35,281 bases of DNA from Prevotella sp. (GTDB taxonomy: Bacteria; Bacteroidota; Bacteroidia; Bacteroidales; Bacteroidaceae). The notes below the pieces were generated by a model, which made no database searches, had not been told where the DNA came from, and worked only from the letters and a program-made list of their open reading frames with translations. The stretch covers positions 1-35,281 of the forward strand of contig JAILAI010000203.1 in NCBI GenBank assembly GCA_024681705.1. Reading direction: 5' to 3'. Position numbers and translations under genes: made by a program. Below, in pieces: positions 7,257-13,992 of the stretch; within the stretch, counting starts at the first letter, position 1, and each line of letters starts with the position of its first letter.

Positions 7257-9149
7257 ATGAAGAAATGGACGATTGAGGATTCAAAAGAACTCTACAACAT
7301 CAACGGATGGGGAACATCCTACTTCGGCATCAACAATGCCGGCGACGTCTACGTGACGCCCTGTAAGGACTCGACGCAGATCGATCTGCGCGAAGTGATG
7401 GACGAGCTTGCCCTGCGCGATGTGGAGGCACCCGTGCTGCTCAGATTTCCCGACATTCTCGACAACCGTATCGAGAAGACGTGGAGCTGCTTTAAGAAAG
7501 CTGCCGAGGAATACGAATACAAGGCAGAGAACTATGTGGTCTACCCCATCAAGGTGAACCAGATGCAGCCCGTCGTAGAGGAAATCATATCGCACGGAAG
7601 AAAGTTCAACCTCGGACTGGAGGCCGGCTCGAAACCCGAGCTCCATGCCGTCATCGCCATGCAATGTCAGAGCGACTCTATCATCATCTGTAACGGATAC
7701 AAAGACCAGAGCTACATCGAACTGGCGCTATTGGCACAGAAGATGGGCAAGCAGATCTTCATCGTGGTGGAGAAGATGAACGAGCTGGAAATCATCGCTC
7801 GCGAGGCAAAGAAGCTCAACGTGAGGCCAAACATCGGCATCCGCATCAAACTGGCTTCGTCGGGAGCAGGCAAATGGGAGGAGAGCGGTGGCGACGCGTC
7901 GAAGTTCGGACTCACCAGCGCCGAATTGCTGGATGCGCTCGACCAGCTCGACAAGAAGGACATGCGCGATTGCCTACGACTCATCCACTTCCACATTGGT
8001 TCGCAAATCACGAAGATACGCCGTATACAAACCGCTCTGCGCGAGGCTTCGCAATTCTACATCCAGTTGCATAAGATGGGCTACAACGTTGACTTCGTCG
8101 ATTGTGGAGGCGGACTCGGCGTCGACTACGACGGCACGCGCTCGCCCAGTAGCGAGAGCTCGGTCAACTACTCCATTCAGGAATATGTCAACGATTGTAT
8201 CTACACCTTCGTAGATGCTGCCAACAAGAACAACCTTCCGCACCCGAACCTCATCACCGAGAGCGGGCGATCGCTGGCCGCACACCATAGCGTGCTCGTC
8301 ATCGACGTGCTCGAAACGGCCTCGCTTCCAGAGATGGGCGAGGACTTCGAACCCGACGAGAACAGCCACCAGCTGGTGAAAGACCTCTACGAGATTTGGG
8401 ACAACCTCTCGCCGCGCAACGTACTCGAAGATTGGCACGACGCCGAGCAGATACGTGAGGAGGTGCTCGACCTCTTCGCCCACGGCATCGTAGACCTGAA
8501 GACGCGCGCCGAGATTGAGGCGATGTACTGGAGCGTGTGCCACGAGATCAATGCGCTGGCCAAGAACCTGAAGCACATTCCGGAGGAGCTGATGAACATC
8601 GACAAACTTCTGGCCGACAAGTACTTCTGCAACTTCTCGCTCTTCCAGAGCCTGTCGGACTCGTGGGCCATCGACCAGATATTCCCCATCATGCCCATTC
8701 AGCGACTCAATGAGCGGCCCACACGACAAGCCACCATTCAGGATATCACATGCGATAGCGACGGAAAGATAGCCAACTTCGTCACCAATCGCAACAATTC
8801 GCATTCGCTTCCCGTACACGCCCTTCGCAAGAACGAGAGCTACTATCTGGGCGTGTTCCTCGTGGGAGCCTATCAAGAGATTCTCGGTGACATGCACAAT
8901 CTCTTCGGCGATACCAACGCCGTACACATTTCGGTGAAGGACGGCGGCTACCACATCGACCAAATCATTGATGGTGAGACGGTGGAAGAGGTGCTCAAAT
9001 ACGTGCAATACAACCCGAAGAAACTCGTGCGCCAGCTCGAGATATGGGTCACCAAGAGCGTTAAAGAGGGCAAAATCTCCCTCGAAGAGGGCAAGGAATT
9101 CCTCAGCAACTACCGCTCAGGCCTCTACGGCTACACCTATCTGGAATAA
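7257..9149 (+). CDS. speA: Biosynthetic arginine decarboxylase
   Basis: It decarboxylates L-arginine to agmatine with pyridoxal phosphate, the first step of polyamine synthesis from arginine. At 630 residues it has the full length of the SpeA family. Lys99 in VVYPIKVNQ is the expected PLP Schiff-base lysine in the alanine-racemase-type barrel, CGGGLGVDYDG is the phosphate-binding glycine loop, and GSQI and ITESGRS are further barrel motifs. The C-terminal domain has DITCDSDGKI, the conserved cysteine motif that contributes to the active site. The N-terminus KKWTIEDSKELYNINGWGTSYF matches the family, which supports the start at 7257 although the promoter leaves almost no leader. argB follows after 98 nt. 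Confidence 0.96.
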   Translation: MKKWTIEDSKELYNINGWGTSYFGINNAGDVYVTPCKDSTQIDLREVMDELALRDVEAPVLLRFPDILDNRIEKTWSCFKKAAEEYEYKAENYVVYPIKVNQMQPVVEEIISHGRKFNLGLEAGSKPELHAVIAMQCQSDSIIICNGYKDQSYIELALLAQKMGKQIFIVVEKMNELEIIAREAKKLNVRPNIGIRIKLASSGAGKWEESGGDASKFGLTSAELLDALDQLDKKDMRDCLRLIHFHIGSQITKIRRIQTALREASQFYIQLHKMGYNVDFVDCGGGLGVDYDGTRSPSSESSVNYSIQEYVNDCIYTFVDAANKNNLPHPNLITESGRSLAAHHSVLVIDVLETASLPEMGEDFEPDENSHQLVKDLYEIWDNLSPRNVLEDWHDAEQIREEVLDLFAHGIVDLKTRAEIEAMYWSVCHEINALAKNLKHIPEELMNIDKLLADKYFCNFSLFQSLSDSWAIDQIFPIMPIQRLNERPTRQATIQDITCDSDGKIANFVTNRNNSHSLPVHALRKNESYYLGVFLVGAYQEILGDMHNLFGDTNAVHISVKDGGYHIDQIIDGETVEEVLKYVQYNPKKLVRQLEIWVTKSVKEGKISLEEGKEFLSNYRSGLYGYTYLE

Positions 9150-9205
9150 CCCTGACAAAGCCGCCCGCGCCCCAAAGCCCTCGCCCAAATAGTCCCAGTC
9201 CGGTG

Positions 9206-9226
9206 CTCTGCGCTACCAGCGCAGAG
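9206..9226 (+). promoter_or_regulatory. Perfect hairpin directly upstream of argB
   Basis: CTCTGCGCT (9206-9214), loop ACC, then AGCGCAGAG (9218-9226) makes a perfect 9-bp GC-rich stem with a 3-base loop. It ends 21 bases before the argB start codon and has no T tract, so it does not look like an ordinary terminator. It could influence processing or translation of the argB part of a speA-argB transcript; this is inference. Confidence 0.5.
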
Positions 9227-9247
9227 TAAGCAATAACCATCGAAGCA

Positions 9248-10045
9248 ATGAAAGAAAAACTAACAATAGTAAAAGTAGGAGGAGCTGTAGTAGAAGACGA
9301 ACTGCAGCTCTCTCAATTATTAAACGACTTCTCCGCCATCGAGGGCCGCAAGGTCTTGGTTCATGGCGGCGGCCGTCGCGCCACAAAGGTGGCATCGCAA
9401 CTCGGCATCGAGAGCCACATGGTGAACGGCCGACGCATCACCGACGCCCAGATGCTCGAGGTGGTGACAATGGTCTACGGAGGCTTGGTCAACAAAAGCC
9501 TCGTGGCACGATTGCAGGCATGTGGCGTTAATGCGCTCGGACTCACCGGCGCCGACATCGACGTCATCCGAAGCCATCGCCGCCCTCCCGTCTCCGTTAC
9601 TATTGAAGGCACACCTCAGATGGTCGACTACGGATTCGTAGGCGATGTGGACAAAGCCGACGGCGAACGTCTGGCATCGCTCATCAATAGCGGCATCACG
9701 CCCGTCATCGCACCGCTCACACACGACGGAAAAGGCAACATCCTGAACACCAATGCCGACACAATGGCCAGCGAGGTGGCTAAAGCCCTCGCGGCATTCT
9801 TCGACGTCACCCTCGTCTTCGCTTTCGAGAAACCCGGCGTGCTAGCCGATGCCGACAACGACAATAGCGTCATTCCCGTCATCAAAGCAGCCGACTTCGA
9901 GCGCTACAAAGCCGACGGCACCATCTCGGGCGGCATGATTCCGAAAATCGAGAACGCATTGCAAGCGGTGGAAAAGGGCGTTTCGCGCGTCGTTATCACC
10001 AAAGCAAACGCCATCGACGGAACGCATGGCACCACCGTTTGTTAA
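9248..10045 (+). CDS. argB: Acetylglutamate kinase
   Basis: This cytoplasmic amino-acid kinase phosphorylates N-acetyl-L-glutamate (or N-succinylglutamate in some Bacteroidota), the second step of arginine synthesis. The 265-residue product has the N-terminal VKVGGAVVEDE phosphate-binding motif, VHGGGRRAT, the substrate loop NGRRITDAQMLEVVTMVYGG, the NTNADTMA motif and GGMIPKIENA near the C-terminus. It lies downstream of speA in the same direction, so arginine synthesis and use are neighbours. The substrate choice between acetyl- and succinylglutamate cannot be read from this alone. Confidence 0.95.
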   Translation: MKEKLTIVKVGGAVVEDELQLSQLLNDFSAIEGRKVLVHGGGRRATKVASQLGIESHMVNGRRITDAQMLEVVTMVYGGLVNKSLVARLQACGVNALGLTGADIDVIRSHRRPPVSVTIEGTPQMVDYGFVGDVDKADGERLASLINSGITPVIAPLTHDGKGNILNTNADTMASEVAKALAAFFDVTLVFAFEKPGVLADADNDNSVIPVIKAADFERYKADGTISGGMIPKIENALQAVEKGVSRVVITKANAIDGTHGTTVC

Positions 10046-10108
10046 CATTTTTTTTAAGAGAAAGTGTAACTTTTCTTTAACCAAATCGTCGTTTTATATA
10101 GAGTGCAG

Positions 10109-10624
10109 ATGAAAACAATCAGTTTCCGGAACGATATACTGCCGTTGAAAAACGTGCTATATCGTCTCGCATTGCGCATAACACTCAGCCACGAAGATGC
10201 TGAGGACGTGGTGCAGGACACGCTGATGAAAGTCTGGAGCAGGCGAAACGAATGGCAGCAAATCGACAATATCGAAGCCTACGCCCTCACAGCAGCTCGC
10301 AACATTGCGCTCGACAAAATGAAACGTGCAGGAGTAAACGTCACCTCACCACTATCCACGCTCACCTCAACACCAGTGGAAAACACAACGCAACTGGAGG
10401 AGAGAATCATTGAACAGGACAGGTTGCAGTTCGTTAGAAACCTCATCGACCAACTGCCAGAGAAGCAAAGAAGCTGTATGCAACTCAGGGACGTGGAAGA
10501 GAAAAGCTACAAGGAAATCGCACAGATCCTCAACATCAGCGAGGAACAAGTAAAAGTGAACATCTTCAGGGCACGACAATCAATTAAACAGAAATTCAAA
10601 GAAGCCGACGAATATGGATTATAA
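10109..10624 (+). CDS. ECF-type RNA polymerase sigma factor
   Basis: It directs RNA polymerase to a small set of promoters. Region 2 is visible (ALRITLSHEDAEDVVQDTLMKVW then IEAYALTAARNIALDKMKR), and region 4 near the C-terminus has a helix-turn-helix (LPEKQRSCMQLRDVEEKSYKEIAQIL, then EEQVKVNIFRARQSIK). Regions 1 and 3 are absent, as in ECF factors. A GTG at 10103 in frame would add two residues; I prefer the ATG at 10109, whose MKTISFRNDILPLKN fits the family. The gene overlaps the next by 11 nt, the usual layout of a sigma factor and its regulator. Its regulon is unknown. Confidence 0.92.
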   Translation: MKTISFRNDILPLKNVLYRLALRITLSHEDAEDVVQDTLMKVWSRRNEWQQIDNIEAYALTAARNIALDKMKRAGVNVTSPLSTLTSTPVENTTQLEERIIEQDRLQFVRNLIDQLPEKQRSCMQLRDVEEKSYKEIAQILNISEEQVKVNIFRARQSIKQKFKEADEYGL

Positions 10625-11087
10625 GTACATCGAGCAACTGCTTGAACGTTACTGGGAATGCGAGACGACCATCGAAGAAGAGGACATCTTGCGCTCCTTC
10701 TTCAGTCAGGAGAACATTCCGGGCTCGCTGCTGCAATACAAGGCACTCTTCGCCTCCATGCAGCAAGATAAGCACGAGAATGTACTCGGCGAAGACTTCG
10801 ATCGCCGCATGATGGAAATGGTGGAAGAGCCGGTGGCTGTCAAGGCACGCACCGTGAAGCTCACGCACAGACTCATGCCGCTGTTCAAGGCCGCTGCCAT
10901 AGTGGCCATCATCCTGTCGCTGGGCAACGCCCTCCAGATGGCTTTTGACACACAGACCGAAAATCCGGTCAACATGGCGGGAGTAGAGCGCCATACCGAC
11001 GGGCCCAGCGTGGCACGCAACGACACCGTGAAAATCGACACGTTGCAGAAATCGGTACAGCTGCCTCCATCCACCATCATCAAGTAA
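10614..11087 (+). CDS. Small single-pass membrane protein, probable regulator of the adjacent sigma factor
   Basis: This 157-residue protein has no motif I can tie firmly to a family. Its first 85 residues are charged and helical (MDYKYIEQLLERYWECETTIEEEDIL), which would be cytoplasmic. One hydrophobic segment follows at about residues 88-107, and then a short polar tail of about 50 residues that would lie in the periplasm. The 11-nt overlap with the sigma gene implies translational coupling. Position and topology fit an anti-sigma factor, but no canonical zinc-binding anti-sigma motif is seen. Similar small proteins follow ECF sigma genes in other Bacteroidota. Confidence 0.7.
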   Translation: MDYKYIEQLLERYWECETTIEEEDILRSFFSQENIPGSLLQYKALFASMQQDKHENVLGEDFDRRMMEMVEEPVAVKARTVKLTHRLMPLFKAAAIVAIILSLGNALQMAFDTQTENPVNMAGVERHTDGPSVARNDTVKIDTLQKSVQLPPSTIIK

Positions 11088-11211
11088 TCGTGATATATTT
11101 CTATGCTTTCTCTATAAATTTAGTAAAACTCATGAAGATTTTTTAAAACACGAAACTGTGAAGTTTCAATTCTCTCAAATTTTTCATAACATACTTAACG
11201 TAAGACGAAGA

Positions 11212-11242
11212 GGGCATTGCCGTGATTTGGCAACGCCCTTTT
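11212..11242 (+). terminator. Intrinsic terminator downstream of the sigma factor operon
   Basis: GGGCATTGCC (11212-11221) pairs with GGCAACGCCC (11229-11238) across a 7-base loop with one mismatch. TTTT and a T-rich run follow. It lies about 125 bases after the stop of the membrane protein gene. Confidence 0.75.
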
Positions 11243-11439
11243 CATTTCTTACCCCCCTATCGCCCATCCTCCCTCCCCTCTCCCTTCCATCTTTTCCCTT
11301 TCGTCTTTTCCTCATTTCCCGTCCAGTTCCCACCAAGAACTCCTTCTACAGTATTAAAGTTATGATGGGGTATCCAGACAACAAGTTCTACCCTAATAGC
11401 ACGGAGCTTCCAACAACGACCTTTATTTTCTACAAAACA

Positions 11440-11471
11440 TTTGCATATTTCAATTATATTTCCGAACTTTG
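11440..11471 (+). promoter_or_regulatory. Promoter of the TIR-Sel1 / Macro-TIR gene pair
   Basis: TTTG (11440-11443), 20 bp, then GAACTTTG (11464-11471) is one base off the TTTG-N19-21-TAnnTTTG consensus. A purine-rich AAGGGGG stretch lies 5-12 bases before the ATG at 11496 and could be a ribosome binding site. No second promoter is seen before the next gene, which starts 27 nt after this one ends. Confidence 0.6.
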
Positions 11472-11495
11472 TAACGAAAAATATAAGGGGGACAA

Positions 11496-12677
11496 ATGAG
11501 GAATGACATTTTCATAAGCTATAGCAGAAAAAACTTGCAAGAGGTCATCGCCATTCGCGATGAATTAAAAGAGCAGATTGGCGTCGATTCATGGATCGAC
11601 CTGAAAGGCATTGAGAGTGGAGAGCAGTTTGCGAATGTTATTATCAGTGCTATTGATAATTGCAAAGTTGTTTTATTTATGATCTCACAAGCCTCTATGC
11701 AATCAGACTACACAAAGAAAGAGGTAATGTATGCTCGTAATACGGGTAAGAATGTTGTACCCGTTGTACTTGATGGTAGCAAACTAAGCGGATGGTTTCT
11801 TTTTGAATTCGGAACAATAGATTATATTGATATCCAAAATCCGATTCAGAAACAAAAATTCTATGATAACATTCGTAGCTGGTTAGGTTTGTCTGATGAG
11901 GACGAAGGCCCTGTAGATTTCTACAATACCGCTCAGCACTATTATCTCAAAAAGGAGTATGTTGTAGCTATGAAATGGTTCCAAAAAGCTGCGAAATACG
12001 GATATGCAGATGCAATATACTATATAGGACTTATTTATAACCTTGGCCAAGGCGTAACTACCGACTACAAAAAGGCTATGGAATGGTACCTGAAGGCATC
12101 TTTGCAAAACCATGCTGAAGCACAAAACAATATAGGATTGTTATACAAGCATGGACTTGGTGTTGAGAGAAATGAAAAAGAAGCACTTAGATGGTATAGA
12201 AAAGCAGCAGAAAACAGTAGCATTGAAGCATTGTATAACATCGGGAAATGCTACTATTTTGGACGAGGCGTCGAACCCAATCTTACAGAAGCAGCCAAGA
12301 TTTTCGAAGAAATAGCTTTAAAAGGACATGCTAAAGCTCAATCCTCTATTGCCTATTGCTATTTTAGTGGTGAAGGTGTCCAACAGGATTACAAAAAAGC
12401 CGTCATGTGGTTTAAAAAAGCAGCAGACAATGGAACACCTATAGCTAGATATTATCTAGGCTATTGTTATTATTATGGCTTGGGGGTGAAACAAGACTAC
12501 GAACGGGCTGCCTTTTGGTTTGAACAAGCTATTAAAAGCAATCACGCTGCTTCAGAATTATATCTGGGGTTATGCTACAAAGACGGTCTGGGAGTTCCCA
12601 AAGACGAAGTAAAAGCAAAAATATGTTTCAGAAAAGCATTGAAACAAGGATGCCAGGAAGCTAAGCAATATCTTTAA
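11496..12677 (+). CDS. TIR domain protein with Sel1-like repeats (TIR-SLR)
   Basis: The 393-residue product has an N-terminal TIR domain (about 1-135) opening with DIFISYSRKN, then SWIDLKGIESGEQF, VVLFMISQASMQSDYTKKEVMYA and NVVPVVLDG. Glu76 in TKKEVMYA is at the position of the catalytic glutamate of NAD+-cleaving TIR domains. The rest (about 145-393) holds six clear Sel1-like repeats plus a leading partial one, each with a YxxGxGV turn and an AxxWxxKA helix. Such repeats usually bind proteins or peptides, so this could be the sensing half. No signal peptide or membrane segment is seen, so it is cytoplasmic. The gene is much more AT-rich than its neighbours (21 of 60 bases are G or C at 12421-12480) and is followed by a Macro-TIR gene. 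Confidence 0.9.
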   Translation: MRNDIFISYSRKNLQEVIAIRDELKEQIGVDSWIDLKGIESGEQFANVIISAIDNCKVVLFMISQASMQSDYTKKEVMYARNTGKNVVPVVLDGSKLSGWFLFEFGTIDYIDIQNPIQKQKFYDNIRSWLGLSDEDEGPVDFYNTAQHYYLKKEYVVAMKWFQKAAKYGYADAIYYIGLIYNLGQGVTTDYKKAMEWYLKASLQNHAEAQNNIGLLYKHGLGVERNEKEALRWYRKAAENSSIEALYNIGKCYYFGRGVEPNLTEAAKIFEEIALKGHAKAQSSIAYCYFSGEGVQQDYKKAVMWFKKAADNGTPIARYYLGYCYYYGLGVKQDYERAAFWFEQAIKSNHAASELYLGLCYKDGLGVPKDEVKAKICFRKALKQGCQEAKQYL

Positions 12678-12704
12678 TAGACAAATAGAATAACAACATA
12701 ACCT

Positions 12705-13784
12705 ATGGACCAACAACGCGAATATCGTTACAACAACTCTTTGTTAAGAGTGAGATTTTGTGACATCGTAGAGGCTAACACCGACGTGATTGTCAACTCC
12801 GACGACTATCTACTGCCGATGGCAGATGGACTGTCGGCCTACCTTTTGGAGAAAGGAGGACCTGAAATACAAAATGATGTCAAAAAGAATAATCATGCCG
12901 AACTTGGAGATGTCGTAGTAACAACTGCAGGTAAGCTACCTCACAAGTTTATTTTTCATTGCGTCACCGTATCGCCCAATAGTCACTTCAAACAGGTGGA
13001 CGAAGATAAACAAGAAGAGACTCGTTCACAGATGGAAGAATATGTTATAAGGCACTCCGTATCTAAATGCTTCAGACTACTCTCGGCGATGGACCTCGAA
13101 TCTATAGCAATACCATGCATTGGCGTACGCCGAGCAGGTTTCTCGTTCGAGAGGATTGGGAAAATCATGGCCGAAGTAATATCCGATTTCCTGTTAAAAA
13201 CCAACAAGTCATACCGCGTGGAACTTTGTCTGTGGGATATTCCCGAACGGGTTGGGCTAATAGATTACATCGCTTTCTTTGAGCAATTTTCACTACGCGT
13301 TCCTACCAAAAGCGAAATCAACCACGTTCCAGAACCAACAATAAAAAAGACTACAAAAGAACCACTTCCTGCATCCGAGTTCGACGTTTTCGTAAGCTAC
13401 TCTCATTTAGACAAAGAAATTGCCGAACAAATATGTTCTTTGCTGAGCAAATATGGCATTTCCCATTGGATTGATCACGAGAGTGTACGTCGCAGCGACG
13501 ATTTCAAGGAAGACATCGTAGATGCCATCTGTCGTTCTAGAATACTTTTGTTCATTTCCTCATACAATTCAAACAAATCACGTAACACGGTGAAAGAGGT
13601 TGGGTTAGCCGAAAGAAAAGAAAAGGTAATCCTACCTGTCAGAGTCGACGACTCGTCTTATAATAAAAGTCTTGAATATGACCTTTGCAACAGGCATTGG
13701 ATACAACTGAAGGACCCAAATGACTATGAAGAGCTAGGGCGACAGTTAAACGATAACATTCGATTTTATCTGAACAGAAAATAA
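12705..13784 (+). CDS. Macro domain - TIR domain fusion protein
   Basis: The 359-residue product joins two NAD-related domains. Residues 1-195 look like a Macro (ADP-ribose-binding) domain: DIVEANTDVIVNSDDYLLPMADG, then GDVVVTTAGKLPHKFIFHCV, then AIPCIGVRRAGFSFERIGKIMAEVI. Where catalytic macrodomains carry an Asn-rich NAAN loop, this one has NSDD (31-34), which points to binding rather than hydrolysis. A polar linker (about 200-224) leads to a TIR domain (226-355) with DVFVSYSHLDKEIAEQICSLL, SHWIDHESVRRSDDF and LLFISSYNSNKSRNTVKEVGLA. Glu298 is at the catalytic position. It starts 27 nt after the TIR-SLR gene and is probably co-transcribed. No membrane segment or signal peptide is visible. 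Domain identities are fairly sure; function is inference. Confidence 0.87.
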   Translation: MDQQREYRYNNSLLRVRFCDIVEANTDVIVNSDDYLLPMADGLSAYLLEKGGPEIQNDVKKNNHAELGDVVVTTAGKLPHKFIFHCVTVSPNSHFKQVDEDKQEETRSQMEEYVIRHSVSKCFRLLSAMDLESIAIPCIGVRRAGFSFERIGKIMAEVISDFLLKTNKSYRVELCLWDIPERVGLIDYIAFFEQFSLRVPTKSEINHVPEPTIKKTTKEPLPASEFDVFVSYSHLDKEIAEQICSLLSKYGISHWIDHESVRRSDDFKEDIVDAICRSRILLFISSYNSNKSRNTVKEVGLAERKEKVILPVRVDDSSYNKSLEYDLCNRHWIQLKDPNDYEELGRQLNDNIRFYLNRK

Positions 13785-13811
13785 CAACTAATAAAAGTAG
13801 GAAACGAAACA

Positions 13812-13831
13812 TGTAAAAATTCTTTTTTACA
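13812..13831 (+). terminator. Possible weak terminator after the Macro-TIR gene
   Basis: TGTAAAAA (13812-13819), loop TTCT, TTTTTACA (13824-13831) is a perfect 8-bp stem with a T run inside the right arm. It lies 27 bases after the stop. The stem is AT-rich and therefore weak. Confidence 0.4.
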
Positions 13832-13928
13832 AGAGACTTTTCCCACTCTAAAAAACCGTTCAATGCCTTGTGGGGATTAAATTATATTAAAAAGGGAAGG
13901 ACGGGGTGGAAATATCAGGCTTTTTCCG

Positions 13929-13936
13929 TATCTTTG
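13929..13936 (+). promoter_or_regulatory. -7 promoter element of the carbohydrate gene cluster
   Basis: TATCTTTG fits TAnnTTTG exactly and lies 57 bases before the MFS transporter start, leaving a leader of about 50 nt. No convincing TTTG box is present 19-21 bp upstream, as would be expected if an activator were needed. Confidence 0.5.
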
Positions 13937-13992
13937 CAAGATAGACGTGCGTTATGCGCGGATGAAGCAAAACAAATTACGAAGACGAATCT

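Larger units (their letters stand above)
11088..11495. other. Intergenic region: terminator, low-complexity tract and TIR-gene promoter
   Basis: About 400 bases separate the sigma locus from the TIR genes. It contains a terminator at 11212-11242, a pyrimidine-rich C/T tract at about 11245-11340, and the promoter of the TIR-Sel1 gene. An open frame at 11158-11499 here encodes a phenylalanine/proline/leucine-rich string with no recognisable feature and overlaps the terminator, so I do not call it a gene. The change to AT-rich sequence starts in this stretch. Confidence 0.7.

Noticed and set aside
7974..9008. 344-codon frame on the minus strand inside speA
   Set aside because: Antisense shadow of a clear arginine decarboxylase.
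11158..11499. 113-codon frame before the TIR gene
   Set aside because: It runs across a terminator, a C/T-rich tract and the TIR promoter; the product is a low-complexity string with no family resemblance.
11496..13784. Calling the TIR pair a standard Thoeris system
   Set aside because: Thoeris pairs a TIR protein with ThsA (Sir2-SLOG in type I, membrane-Macro in type II). Neither Sir2, SLOG nor a membrane segment is seen here, so the similarity is in logic only.
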